From contig NZ_FNSF01000002.1 in NCBI RefSeq assembly GCF_900105455.1, positions 365,501 through 429,500 of the forward strand: a stretch of DNA of 64,000 nt. The letters run 5' to 3'. Positions 28,481 through 36,604 of the stretch are shown here, piece after piece. Source of the DNA: Tenacibaculum sp. MAR_2009_124 (GTDB lineage Bacteria; Bacteroidota; Bacteroidia; Flavobacteriales; Flavobacteriaceae). Numbering within the stretch: position 1 is the first letter of the stretch; every line of letters begins with the position of its first letter. Made by a program: the position numbers and the translations under genes. Under the pieces are notes generated by a model. It saw nothing but the letters and a program-made list of their open reading frames with translations, was not told where the DNA came from and did no database searches.

Positions 28481-28840
28481 TTAAGATCCCGGTTTTTTTT
28501 TCTTCTTTTTACTAATTTTTGCTTTTGGATTAAAATCTAAGGCCAGTTGAAGCCAATAGTGTAAATCATCATCTAAATCAATGGCTTCATCTCTTAAAAA
28601 AACAAAACCTTTCATTGGACGTCCTGTAAAGTTCATTTCGTAGCATCCATCTTTTGATAATGCTTCGTCATATATTTCAGGATCAATTCGAGCCATTACT
28701 TCATTTTGTAGAACTCCTACGCACATTTTTTCATTTATCATAAAACACAATCCTCCGAACATTTTCTTTTCATTGAAGCGAGTGTTTTTAGTGTTAAAAA
28801 AAAATGAAATTCTCTCTGCTAAAAATTGATCATATGCCAT
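28481..28840 (-). CDS. TfoX/Sxy N-terminal domain protein
   Basis: 119 residues. FNEKKMFGGLCFMINEKMCVGVLQNEVMARIDPEIYDEAL and MKGFVFL are the TfoX_N fold signature. The protein ends in a lysine-rich tail (SKKKKKKPGS). The stop codon and last codons lie inside the terminator arm and target repeat created by the insertion sequence, but the frame is intact. The C-terminal TfoX domain is missing, which is usual for the small stand-alone forms in Bacteroidota. Competence control is known for the full-length proteobacterial protein. For this short form the role is open. Confidence 0.85.
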   Translation of the reverse strand: MAYDQFLAERISFFFNTKNTRFNEKKMFGGLCFMINEKMCVGVLQNEVMARIDPEIYDEALSKDGCYEMNFTGRPMKGFVFLRDEAIDLDDDLHYWLQLALDFNPKAKISKKKKKKPGS

Positions 28841-28845
28841 AATAA

Positions 28846-29361
28846 TTATCTTTTTGGAGGATACTTTCGAAAAACTTTCTTAATCGCAATTCCGAAATGT
28901 TTTTTCTTAGCCGATGGAGAAAGATTTGGACTTATTTGGCTTAGGACAGATCCTTGCCATACTAGTTTGTTACTCCCAGCATCTACTAAATCGATAGTTA
29001 TATTCTGTTTAATATCTCCATCTCCAAGAGATATGCCAGAGATACCGATTCCAACATTATCACCTCCCATTCCTAGTCCGATAGTTGTGTTGTTATTTAC
29101 ATCCCATTTTTCAGACACAAAATTAACAAAAACATCGGGATTTTCTGAATAGACCATTCCTTGTAAATTTAACTGTCGGGCAATAATATTTTGAACTCTA
29201 TTAACATCGAGTTCATTTAATCCTTTACCAACATCATTAAAAAAGTTATACGTTTTGTACTTCGTAAAATCGGTATAACTATCATAATCATAATTTGTTC
29301 TATTAACGGTACAGCTAATAGTTAATACTAATAATAAGGTTAAATAGATAAGTTTTTTCAT
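28846..29361 (-). CDS. DUF4136 lipoprotein
   Basis: 171 residues, with the start set at the ATG at 29361, which gives a lipoprotein signal (MKKLIYLTLLLVLTISC). The frame runs 14 codons further upstream without a plausible signal. YDSYTDFTKYKTYNFFND is the DUF4136 start. FVNFVSEKWDVNNNTTIGLGMGGDNVGIGISGISLGDGD is a glycine-rich strand region, and KNKVLWQGSVLSQISPNL-like residues near the end complete the domain. It is a surface or outer-membrane-anchored lipoprotein of unknown role. It ends 5 bp before the TfoX-like start, so the two are likely co-transcribed. Confidence 0.82.
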   Translation of the reverse strand: MKKLIYLTLLLVLTISCTVNRTNYDYDSYTDFTKYKTYNFFNDVGKGLNELDVNRVQNIIARQLNLQGMVYSENPDVFVNFVSEKWDVNNNTTIGLGMGGDNVGIGISGISLGDGDIKQNITIDLVDAGSNKLVWQGSVLSQISPNLSPSAKKKHFGIAIKKVFRKYPPKR

Positions 29362-29420
29362 GGTAGATAGTTTTGAGCAGTTGATCCAAAAACCGTGCTG
29401 CAAAAAGTTAAATAAAGCAT

Positions 29421-29445
29421 AAAGCCCCGTTTAAACGAGGCTTTT
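29421..29445 (-). terminator. Terminator downstream of the S8 peptidase
   Basis: A nearly palindromic stem, AAGCCcCGTTT/AAACGaGGCTT, with A- and T-rich flanks. It sits 23 bp past the stop codon of the minus-strand peptidase gene. Confidence 0.75.
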
Positions 29446-29467
29446 ATCTTATCATAATTTATGAAGC

Positions 29468-30940
29468 TTATTGCACTGCTTTCAGGGCATTGATGTTTCC
29501 ATGACCGTACTCCGAGTTTTTAGACGGATAATAGTCAGATGACTGCTTCATTTTTTGTAATACTTGAGCTCTTGACCAACTTGGGTGCTTAGACCAAACT
29601 AGTGCTGCAATTCCTGCTGTGGTTGCAGTAGCGATTGAAGAACCTCCTTCGTAATCTGATTTACCATTATAATAACTTAAAACAGGTACTTTGTTATCCG
29701 TACCATTAGTACGTTGCATTTGAATTGTGAAATCAATTTTAGAACCAGAATGACAGGTGTCACAATTGTCATAAACCCCTTCTTTTATACCTGTAACAGC
29801 AACAGTTTCATTCATAGAGGCAGGGAAAATAACTCCGAACCAAGTCGTGAAAGTAGTAGAGGTTCCTCCGGCAGCAATAATCATTTTACCCCTGTTATAA
29901 GCATATTTAACTGCGTCTTTAACTCTGCTAATGCTAAAAGGTGATCCTATAGACATTGATATAACCTTCACATCACTTCGCTTTCCTAAAGCAGTTAATG
30001 CCTCGGCAACACCTCTTTTTTCATGATAGTCATCGATTATTACATTTTCAACTGCTCTATAAGAAACTAAATTAGCATTATAGGCTACTCCAACAGGTAG
30101 GTTATTATTGTTTCTTGGAGCGGTAGCAACAGAAGCCATACTTGTTCCATGACCGCATTTGTCATTAACTCCATCGTAGTTATTAGACCATGGCCACCAA
30201 GAATCAACGAAAGTACCATATTTTTGAACAGTTCTTCCATTAGAATAACCATCATTAAAATATTGGTTCATCCATTTTTGTTGAGGAGAAAGTCCTGTAT
30301 CGATTACAGCAATAGTTATACCTGCACCTGTACTATGATTCCAAGCTTGAGGTATTTTGTGTAAATCAAAAGACCATGGTACTCTAGCTCCAGGAGCAAC
30401 TGTTCTGTAATCACTACTGCTTAAGTTTTGTTGTCTGTACCCGCAACCTTTTGATGATCGTACTTGCTCATTTTCAAAAAAGCTATAGTCGGCGGGTTCT
30501 ATATAGCGAACACTGCTGTCATTTAAAAGGGCAGTTAAGGTTTCTTGATTATTAATTTTTACATCTATAACATTAATGTTGTCATCAGCGTAAATTTCAT
30601 TTTTCCCTTTTGAAAATGCTTTTTCTGTTGAATTAATTAAGGTTAAAATGTCTTGTTTAATTGTTTCTGAAGTTGGACTTCTTTCAAAATTATCTTTTGT
30701 CGAACCATATCCAACAGTTAAAATGTCATTACCATGTTTTAACGCACTATATATAGTATGCACGTCTTGATCTGACCAAAGGAAGTCTCCTGAAGATTCA
30801 ATAGATCTCTTAATAATGTCATTAATTTCTTTTTTCGTAAGTAGTTCTTCTTGTTGAATGTTTGATTCTTCAATAGATTCGTTGTGTGAACATGAAAACA
30901 TCGCAAGGATGATTCCAAGACTCAAAATGTGTTTTTTCAT
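29468..30940 (-). CDS. S8 family subtilisin-like serine peptidase, lipoprotein
   Basis: 490 residues. The lipobox is in MKKHILSLGIILAMFSC. Residues of about 25-160 form an inhibitor/propeptide-like region. The catalytic triad is visible: the aspartate in ITIAVIDTGLS, the histidine in DKCGHGTSMASVA and the serine in GGSSIATATTAGIAALVW. The protein ends soon after the catalytic domain, with no C-terminal sorting domain. A cell-surface or periplasmic protease is likely. Two extra cysteine pairs (SKGCGYRQ and DNCDTCHSG) may form disulfides. Confidence 0.93.
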   Translation of the reverse strand: MKKHILSLGIILAMFSCSHNESIEESNIQQEELLTKKEINDIIKRSIESSGDFLWSDQDVHTIYSALKHGNDILTVGYGSTKDNFERSPTSETIKQDILTLINSTEKAFSKGKNEIYADDNINVIDVKINNQETLTALLNDSSVRYIEPADYSFFENEQVRSSKGCGYRQQNLSSSDYRTVAPGARVPWSFDLHKIPQAWNHSTGAGITIAVIDTGLSPQQKWMNQYFNDGYSNGRTVQKYGTFVDSWWPWSNNYDGVNDKCGHGTSMASVATAPRNNNNLPVGVAYNANLVSYRAVENVIIDDYHEKRGVAEALTALGKRSDVKVISMSIGSPFSISRVKDAVKYAYNRGKMIIAAGGTSTTFTTWFGVIFPASMNETVAVTGIKEGVYDNCDTCHSGSKIDFTIQMQRTNGTDNKVPVLSYYNGKSDYEGGSSIATATTAGIAALVWSKHPSWSRAQVLQKMKQSSDYYPSKNSEYGHGNINALKAVQ

Positions 30941-31070
30941 AATTGAGAAGAGTTATTTTGTTGATTTTCACGAATATATTAAAAAAACAAGACAAAAAAG
31001 GTTTTGAGTATAAAAAAAATCTTAATAAAATGTAAATTTCACAAGCTAACGCTTAAAATTTTACAAATAA

Positions 31071-31095
31071 AAAAGCAAAGACTTGATCTTTGCTT
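31071..31095 (-). terminator. Terminator downstream of the M28 peptidase
   Basis: Stem AAAGCAAAGA/TCTTTGCTTT with a 5-base loop, followed on the minus strand by a T-rich tract. It lies 28 bp past the stop codon of the peptidase gene. Confidence 0.85.
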
Positions 31096-31122
31096 TACAT
31101 TTTATTTATACTGTAATTTTGA

Positions 31123-32112
31123 CTACTCGGTCAATTTTATTCTAGTTGGAGTATCGGTTCCCTTAATAATACTTTCGGTTCCCTTAGCAACGGCTTTGAC
31201 CGTTTCGGTAAGTACTTGTATATTTAAAGTCTCAGCTTCGTCAGATACTTTATGGTAATGTTCATCGGTATCAATCGACGTTGTTGAAAAAGTATGAGAA
31301 GGTACACCCAATTTAGCCAGTGAAGCATTATCGGATCTGAAGAATAGATTAAATTTGGTGTATGGGTCTGGAAATAGTTGATAGTCGGTTCCTTTTAGGT
31401 TCTTTTGGATAATTTTTCCAAAGTCTGATCGATTAAAACCTGTTAACCATGCAGTTTTTGGTCCTGTTTTTGGCTGCTTTCCAATAAGCTCGAGATTGAT
31501 TCCAGCAACAAATTGTTCTGGGTCAATGTTTTTGCCGAAGTAATTTGAACCAACTAAACCTATTTCTTCTGCTGTAAAGCAAACAAATAATATACTTCTC
31601 TCATTGTTTCCTTTTTGAGCATAATATTCTGCCAGAGAAAGCACTCCAACGACTCCGGAAGCATCGTCATTGGCACCATTAAATATAAGATCACCTTCTC
31701 CATCTTTTTTCATACCTAGGTGATCATGATGTGCCGAGACTATAACGAATTCATCTTTCTTTGAACTTCCTTCAAGCATCCCAATAATATTACTCATTTC
31801 TATGTTATCATGAATAAAATTTTGACGGTAGCTATTTAAATCTTTAAACGTTTTTAAACCAATACGTTTGTATTCGTTTTCAATATACTTTGTCGCTTTT
31901 TCCATTCCTTCAGTACCAGGTTTTCTACCTTGCATTTCATCAGAAGATAAAGCGTATAAATGTTTCTTTACAATAACGGATTCTATTTTCGCTTTTAAAG
32001 AATTTTCATTTTCTATGTTCGCTGGTTTTTCTTCTGATTTTGTTTGAGCTATTTGCTTGCACGAAAGAAGTGTTAGTAATAGTGTTGAAAAAATGAGGGT
32101 AGTTTTCTTCAT
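31123..32112 (-). CDS. M28 family metallopeptidase, lipoprotein
   Basis: 329 residues with lipobox LLSC at about residue 18. VSAHHDHLG (zinc histidine), GANDDASGVVGVL (bridging aspartate), FTAEEIGLVGS (catalytic and metal glutamates) and HYHKVSDEAE near the end (last zinc histidine) mark an M28 di-zinc aminopeptidase. It probably trims N-terminal residues from peptides at the outer membrane or in the periplasm. It is convergent with nothing and divergent from kdsA, whose start is only 74 bp away, so their promoters are back to back. Confidence 0.92.
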   Translation of the reverse strand: MKKTTLIFSTLLLTLLSCKQIAQTKSEEKPANIENENSLKAKIESVIVKKHLYALSSDEMQGRKPGTEGMEKATKYIENEYKRIGLKTFKDLNSYRQNFIHDNIEMSNIIGMLEGSSKKDEFVIVSAHHDHLGMKKDGEGDLIFNGANDDASGVVGVLSLAEYYAQKGNNERSILFVCFTAEEIGLVGSNYFGKNIDPEQFVAGINLELIGKQPKTGPKTAWLTGFNRSDFGKIIQKNLKGTDYQLFPDPYTKFNLFFRSDNASLAKLGVPSHTFSTTSIDTDEHYHKVSDEAETLNIQVLTETVKAVAKGTESIIKGTDTPTRIKLTE

Positions 32113-32157
32113 GTTAATTTGATTTTGTAGACTACAATATAAGCTAATTTTATTTCT

Positions 32158-32165
32158 TATTTTTG
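32158..32165 (+). promoter_or_regulatory. Candidate -7 promoter element of kdsA
   Basis: TATTTTTG matches the Bacteroidota TAnnTTTG -7 consensus and lies 21 bp before the kdsA start. I see no clear -33 TTG at the standard distance, so confidence is modest. Confidence 0.4.
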
Positions 32166-32186
32166 CAGCAAAATTAAATCACAAAT

Positions 32187-33005
32187 ATGCATTTATCGGA
32201 AATTCCTAATATAAAACATAGTAATTCTGGAAACTTTTTTCTTTTAGCTGGACCTTGCGCAATTGAAGGAGAGGAAATGGCTCTTAGCATAGCAGAACGA
32301 ATTATAGAGGTTACAGATAAGTTGGAAATACCTTTAGTTTTTAAAGGTAGTTTTAAAAAGGCGAATAGAAGTAGGGTAGATAGTTTTACAGGAATTGGAG
32401 ATGAAAAGGCATTGAAGATTTTAAAAAAGGTGTCGGAAACATTTAATGTACCAACCATAACAGATATTCATGAAGTATCTGATGCGGCAATGGCTGCTGA
32501 ATATGTTGATGTATTGCAAATTCCAGCGTTTTTGGTGAGGCAAACGGATCTTGTTGTTGCCGCAGCAAAAACAGGAAAAGTGGTAAACCTTAAGAAAGGT
32601 CAGTTCATGAGTCCAGAGGCAATGAAACACGCCGTTAAGAAGGTGCATGATTCAGGAAACAAGAAAGCTTGGATTACCGATAGAGGTACTATGTTTGGAT
32701 ATCAGGATATGATTGTGGATTTTAGAGGAATTCCAACAATGAGACAATTTGCACCGACAGTTCTTGATGTAACACATTCGTTACAACAACCAAATCAAAC
32801 AAGTGGCGTAACCGGAGGAAGACCCGATATGATTGAAACTATTGCCAGAGCAGGAATAGTGAATAATGTAGATGGTTTATTTTTGGAAACTCATTTTGAT
32901 CCTGCAAATGCAAAAAGCGATGGAGCAAATATGTTAGACTTGAAGCATCTTGAAAAATTATTAGGTAATTTAGTTGCTATTAGAAAAGTCGTTAAATCAT
33001 TATAG
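32187..33005 (+). CDS. kdsA: 3-deoxy-8-phosphooctulonate synthase KdsA
   Basis: 272 residues. FLLAGPCAIEGEE, FKGSFKKANRSRVDSFTG, VLQIPAFLVRQTDLVVAAA and NLKKGQFMSPEAM are diagnostic. The enzyme condenses phosphoenolpyruvate with arabinose 5-phosphate to make KDO-8-phosphate for lipopolysaccharide. The cysteine in AGPC sits where metal-dependent enzymes (as in Aquifex) have it, so this is probably the metal-dependent class. It is followed by two transglutaminase-like genes that do not look functionally linked. Confidence 0.97.
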   Translation: MHLSEIPNIKHSNSGNFFLLAGPCAIEGEEMALSIAERIIEVTDKLEIPLVFKGSFKKANRSRVDSFTGIGDEKALKILKKVSETFNVPTITDIHEVSDAAMAAEYVDVLQIPAFLVRQTDLVVAAAKTGKVVNLKKGQFMSPEAMKHAVKKVHDSGNKKAWITDRGTMFGYQDMIVDFRGIPTMRQFAPTVLDVTHSLQQPNQTSGVTGGRPDMIETIARAGIVNNVDGLFLETHFDPANAKSDGANMLDLKHLEKLLGNLVAIRKVVKSL

Positions 33006-33048
33006 GCACAGTTTTTGTATTTGTCATTAAAACCAGTAACCCTATCAA

Positions 33049-34002
33049 ATGATAAAACAACTTTTAATTGGTATTTTACTAGTATCTTTCGCTGTAAACG
33101 GGCAACGGAGTATAGACTGTAAGGCCGTTACTTCAAAATACCCGAGTGATCTTTCTGCAAAGCGTTTAGCTGCGAAAATTTTAAAAGACTTTTCTTCAAA
33201 TGAAGAAAGGTCTGAGGCTGCGTTTTGTTGGATAGCGAACAATATTAAGTATAATTTGTTTGCTTATAGCGATCCTAAAAGAAAAGTTATTGGTTTTAGA
33301 TACCGTGATGAAGAAGAAAAAAGAAGAAAGCTTTTAGCAATTAAGGACAGTATTGTTGATCATACTTTAAAGACCAAGAAGGCTGTATGCGAAGGCTACG
33401 CTCAAACGTTATCAAAAATTTACACCCATTTAGGGTTAGAGAATGTAGTTGTTAAAGGTTATGTTAGAAATTCAACCTATGATATAGGTAATGAGCAGCA
33501 AATACCGAATCATGCATGGAATTTGGTGAAAGTGAATAGTGAGTGGAGAATAGTTGATGCTACTTGGGCTGCAGGGTCGGTTATAAATGGAAGATGGCAG
33601 CAAAGCTATGACGATTACTATTATGATATTCCAAGAGAACATTATTTAAAAACACATTTTCCTGAAAATAGGCGATGGAAATTTGGAAGTAGACTTTCTA
33701 GAGAAGAGTTTTATAGTCAACCTATTTATACTACAGAATTTTTACGAACTAATCTTGAACTGATAGAACCACTTCAAGGAATTATAGCTAAAAGAAAAAG
33801 TAAAGAACTTACGCTTAAAATAAAAAACTTAGATTCAGTTCAAAGAGTTTTATATGGAATAAGCACCAATAGATATGCTCAAAAGCCAGAGATAACTTAC
33901 AAGGACAGTATCGGTTACGTGAAAGTAAAGTCTTTTAGAAAGAGTAATCGACTTTTTCTTGTAATTGATGGTAAAGTTCATGTGGAGTTCAAATTGATTT
34001 AA
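33049..34002 (+). CDS. Exported transglutaminase-like protein, paralogue 1
   Basis: 317 residues with a signal peptide ending near AVNGQ. The papain-like triad of the transglutaminase-core superfamily is visible: cysteine in KKAVCEGYAQTLSKI, histidine in PNHAWNLVKVNSEW and aspartate in RIVDATWAAG. A C-terminal beta domain of about 90 residues follows. It is similar along its whole length to the next gene (28 bp downstream). Such proteins act as proteases or cross-linkers at the envelope. The substrate is unknown. Confidence 0.85.
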   Translation: MIKQLLIGILLVSFAVNGQRSIDCKAVTSKYPSDLSAKRLAAKILKDFSSNEERSEAAFCWIANNIKYNLFAYSDPKRKVIGFRYRDEEEKRRKLLAIKDSIVDHTLKTKKAVCEGYAQTLSKIYTHLGLENVVVKGYVRNSTYDIGNEQQIPNHAWNLVKVNSEWRIVDATWAAGSVINGRWQQSYDDYYYDIPREHYLKTHFPENRRWKFGSRLSREEFYSQPIYTTEFLRTNLELIEPLQGIIAKRKSKELTLKIKNLDSVQRVLYGISTNRYAQKPEITYKDSIGYVKVKSFRKSNRLFLVIDGKVHVEFKLI

Positions 34003-34030
34003 TTTCGTTATTTTAGAGAAAACTTTACAT

Positions 34031-35011
34031 ATGAAAAGGATTATTCTCTTAGTTTTCTTATTATCAACTACTTTATTGTGCTCTCAAAAAAAAGGGACTG
34101 ATTCTTCTCTTGAACGAGTGGATAAAATAATACTTTCCTATAGTAATGTTTCATCTATTGATAATCTGTACAAAAGAATTGACTATGATTTTAATACTAA
34201 AATAGAAAAGGCAAGAGCTATATTTACTTGGATTGCTTTTAACCTTAGCTATAATGATTCTAATGTAATTCCTTCACCTGAGTTATTAGCTTATTATGGA
34301 GATGATTCGTTTGAAAGATTAAAGGAATACAAGAATAGGCGTGTCATTGAAAAAGCTTTTGCGAATCGAAGAGCGGTTTGTGCAGGATATTCGCTGTTAT
34401 TTAAAAAATTGTGTGATTTAATGAAAATCGAAAATGAACTGATTCGAGGATATACGAAAACTTCAGTCCACAAAATAGGAATCATTCCTAGAAAAAAGAA
34501 TCATGTTTGGAATGCCGTTAAAATTGATGACAGATGGTTGCTTATGGATGTTACTTTTGGTTCTGGACATGATTATAGAGGAGTTTGGCAAAATGAATTG
34601 GATACAGAATATTTTGATTGTTCAAAGGAAAAAATGAAAGTAACACATTTTCCTTCTGAAATTTTGTGGCAGGAGTACTTAGGTCACAACAAATTGGAGG
34701 AGTTTTGCAATCAACCATTTTATATGGATACGTTTGTGAAATCGAATTTAGCGATAATAAGTCCTAAAAACGGCGAAATAAAAGTCAAAAAGAGTGACAG
34801 AAGGGTAAGTTTAAAACTTAAAGGAATAAAGAAAGGAAGTACTGTTCTGTGTACGTATTCAAATGATGGAGTTGTAAGAAAACCTAAAATTTCAAAGGAA
34901 GTAGAAGGATTTAAATATTCATTTAAAAAGCCTTTTCAAAATACTTTCTTAAACCTTTATATCGATAATACGCTGGCTGTTCAATACAAAGTACTTATAG
35001 AAAAAGATTAG
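34031..35011 (+). CDS. Exported transglutaminase-like protein, paralogue 2
   Basis: 326 residues. The signal segment MKRIILLVFLLSTTLLCSQ has a cysteine that could be lipidated. The triad is cysteine in NRRAVCAGYSLLFKKLC, histidine in KNHVWNAVKIDDRW and aspartate in LLMDVTFGSG. The motif order and the YNPxF-type end (FCNQPFYMDTFVKSNLAII matching FYSQPIYTTEFLRTNLELI) show a tandem duplication with the preceding gene. Both copies retain all catalytic residues, so neither is obviously decayed. Confidence 0.85.
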   Translation: MKRIILLVFLLSTTLLCSQKKGTDSSLERVDKIILSYSNVSSIDNLYKRIDYDFNTKIEKARAIFTWIAFNLSYNDSNVIPSPELLAYYGDDSFERLKEYKNRRVIEKAFANRRAVCAGYSLLFKKLCDLMKIENELIRGYTKTSVHKIGIIPRKKNHVWNAVKIDDRWLLMDVTFGSGHDYRGVWQNELDTEYFDCSKEKMKVTHFPSEILWQEYLGHNKLEEFCNQPFYMDTFVKSNLAIISPKNGEIKVKKSDRRVSLKLKGIKKGSTVLCTYSNDGVVRKPKISKEVEGFKYSFKKPFQNTFLNLYIDNTLAVQYKVLIEKD

Positions 35012-35070
35012 CCATATTTCATATTAAAAATTTAAAAAATAAATCTTGTAGAATACAAATAAAATTAGTT

Positions 35071-35092
35071 ACTTTGTTTTTCAAAGTACTTT
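35071..35092 (+). promoter_or_regulatory. Inverted-repeat operator candidate, site 1
   Basis: ACTTTG-(5 bases)-CAAAGT followed by ACTTT, just 4 bp before the ATG at 35096. A nearly identical arrangement occurs at 36030-36052. The first half-site ends in TTTG and so may overlap the -7 element. This suggests a repressor site, perhaps for the winged-helix protein encoded at 35717. Confidence 0.55.
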
Positions 35093-35095
35093 ATA

Positions 35096-35707
35096 ATGGA
35101 TAAAGAAAAATATTTACAAGACATTACTGAAATTAAAAACCTAATGAATAAATCATCAAGGTTTATTTCTTTAAGTGGGTTGTCTGGAATTTTAGCTGGA
35201 ATATATGCATTACTAGGAGCTTGGTATGCGCATTGGCTTGTAAACTTCGAAGGAAAAGGGTATTTAACATTGCATGGTGCTTTGTTTAAAAAGTGTTTGT
35301 TGATTTTAATAGGAGTGGGCGTGTTAAGTATTGGAACAGCAATATTATTAACGACTCAAAAAGCAAAAAAGAACAACGAAAGTATTTGGGATGCTACAAC
35401 GAGAAGGTTGTTGTTTAATTTTTTAGTGCCTTTAGTGGCAGGAGGAATTTATATTGTTATCATGTTAAGTCAAGGTCGTTACGGACAATCAGGATCTTTG
35501 ATGTTATTATTTTATGGAATATCCTTATTTTCGGCCTCAAAATACACACTTGGTTATGTAAAATACCTTGGGTTGACTGAAATTTTACTGGGCTTAATAA
35601 GCGCTTGCATTCCTGGATATGGTTTCTGGTTTTGGGTGCTAGGTTTTGGAATAATGCACATTGTATATGGAGCGTTAATGTATATTAAATACGATAAAAA
35701 TAGTTAA
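35096..35707 (+). CDS. Membrane protein of unknown function
   Basis: 203 residues. A polar N-terminus (MDKEKYLQDITEIKNLMNKSSRF) is followed by about six hydrophobic segments in pairs (SLSGLSGILAGIYALLGAWYAH, CLLILIGVGVLSIGTAILL, LLFNFLVPLVAGGIYIVIM, SLMLLFYGISLFSAS, YLGLTEILLGLISACIPGYGFWFWVLGFGIMHIVYGALMY). I do not recognise a named family, though it resembles proteins encoded next to winged-helix regulators in Flavobacteriia. It is the first gene of the regulator/Coq4-like/CreD operon, 9 bp before the regulator. Confidence 0.7.
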   Translation: MDKEKYLQDITEIKNLMNKSSRFISLSGLSGILAGIYALLGAWYAHWLVNFEGKGYLTLHGALFKKCLLILIGVGVLSIGTAILLTTQKAKKNNESIWDATTRRLLFNFLVPLVAGGIYIVIMLSQGRYGQSGSLMLLFYGISLFSASKYTLGYVKYLGLTEILLGLISACIPGYGFWFWVLGFGIMHIVYGALMYIKYDKNS

Positions 35708-35716
35708 ATAAGTTTT

Positions 35717-36013
35717 TTGAAAAATTTACTAGGAAATATAAACAAAGCTTTTGATCATCGAATTAGGCTAGGAATTATGTCTATTTTAATGGTGAATGAA
35801 TATGCCGATTTCAATACCTTGAAAGAGCTTCTTGGGGCTACAGATGGTAATTTAGCAAGTCACGCGAAGGCACTGGAAAAAGCAGTATTTATACGTATTG
35901 AAAAACAATTCGTTGGAAGGAAACCTAATACAAGATATTTTGCTACTGATAAGGGGAAAGTGGAATTTCAAAAACATATTGAGGCTTTAGAAAAACTAAT
36001 TCATATTAAATAA
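35717..36013 (+). CDS. Winged-helix transcriptional regulator (HTH_34-like)
   Basis: 98 residues, started at TTG at 35717, since the conserved N-terminus (LLGNINKAFDHRIRLGIMSILM) begins here and no ATG lies upstream in frame. DFNTLKELLGATDGNLASHAKALEKAVFIRIEKQFVGRKPNTRYFATDKGK is a MarR/ArsR-like winged helix that ends without an effector domain. Small proteins of this class commonly repress their own operon and respond to a membrane partner. The matching inverted repeats at 35071 and 36030 are good candidates for its sites. Confidence 0.85.
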   Translation: MKNLLGNINKAFDHRIRLGIMSILMVNEYADFNTLKELLGATDGNLASHAKALEKAVFIRIEKQFVGRKPNTRYFATDKGKVEFQKHIEALEKLIHIK

Positions 36014-36029
36014 ATTTTTTTATAAACAA

Positions 36030-36052
36030 ACTTTGAATTTCAAAGTACTTTA
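36030..36052 (+). promoter_or_regulatory. Inverted-repeat operator candidate, site 2
   Basis: ACTTTGA-att-TCAAAGT followed by ACTTTA, 4 bp before the ATG of the Coq4-like gene at 36057. It shares the CAAAGTACTTTA core with the site at 35071. Two identical sites in one operon suggest separate control of the downstream genes by the same protein. Confidence 0.55.
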
Positions 36053-36056
36053 AATT

Positions 36057-36521
36057 ATGAGAAAGAGATTTGTTATTTGGTTGTTTGAAAAAACACAAAA
36101 AGCGTATTTAAAACTTAAGAAAAAGAAGGCCTGGAATACGACGAAGGGAGAATTGCTTCAATTGCCCAGAGGGACACTTGGAGGGGCATTGGGTGAATTT
36201 TTAAAAAAGTACAATTTCGATCTCATTCCAAAAACAGAATCACATGATATTTTTCATGTATTACTGGGATATGGAATTCAAGTAGAAGATGAAATTGCAT
36301 TACAATTTGCCTGTTTTGGAAATGGGAAGAGGAGTTTGTATTTGTTAATGAGTCTCATTGCTGGCGTTTTTTTATTGCCAGAATATGCGAAATACTATAA
36401 AGCATCTTATGTCTATGGGAAGGAATGTATACCATTTTATAAGGCTAATTATGAAAAATTACTACATGTTCCCATTTCTAAATTGAGAGAAAAATTTTTA
36501 ATAATACCAGTTGGTGTTTGA
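36057..36521 (+). CDS. Coq4-family protein
   Basis: 154 residues. SHDIFHVLLGYGIQVEDEIALQFACFGNGK contains the full Coq4 metal motif HDxxH-x11-E, and LPRGTLGGALGEFL and YYKASYVYGKECIP are also family-like. Coq4 proteins support late steps of ubiquinone synthesis in eukaryotes and proteobacteria, and an oxidative decarboxylation role has been reported. Flavobacteria generally make menaquinone, so another quinone-, lipid- or isoprenoid-related role is likely here. The last six codons and the stop lie in a palindromic element (36504-36580). Confidence 0.8.
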   Translation: MRKRFVIWLFEKTQKAYLKLKKKKAWNTTKGELLQLPRGTLGGALGEFLKKYNFDLIPKTESHDIFHVLLGYGIQVEDEIALQFACFGNGKRSLYLLMSLIAGVFLLPEYAKYYKASYVYGKECIPFYKANYEKLLHVPISKLREKFLIIPVGV

Positions 36522-36580
36522 AATTACTGTAAAAGAAAAGAGAACGTTTTATTACGGTAATTTCAAATCGAAAATGGTAT
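36504..36580. repeat. Dispersed palindromic element, copy B (full length)
   Basis: 77 bp, nearly identical to the copy at 1121: left arm ATACCAGTTGGTGTTTGAAA, right arm GGTAATTTCAAATCGAAAATGGTAT. It supplies the TGA stop codon of the Coq4-like gene (36519-36521) and ends 24 bp before creD. Confidence 0.88.
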
Positions 36581-36604
36581 AACAAACACAATAAATACAT
36601 ATTA

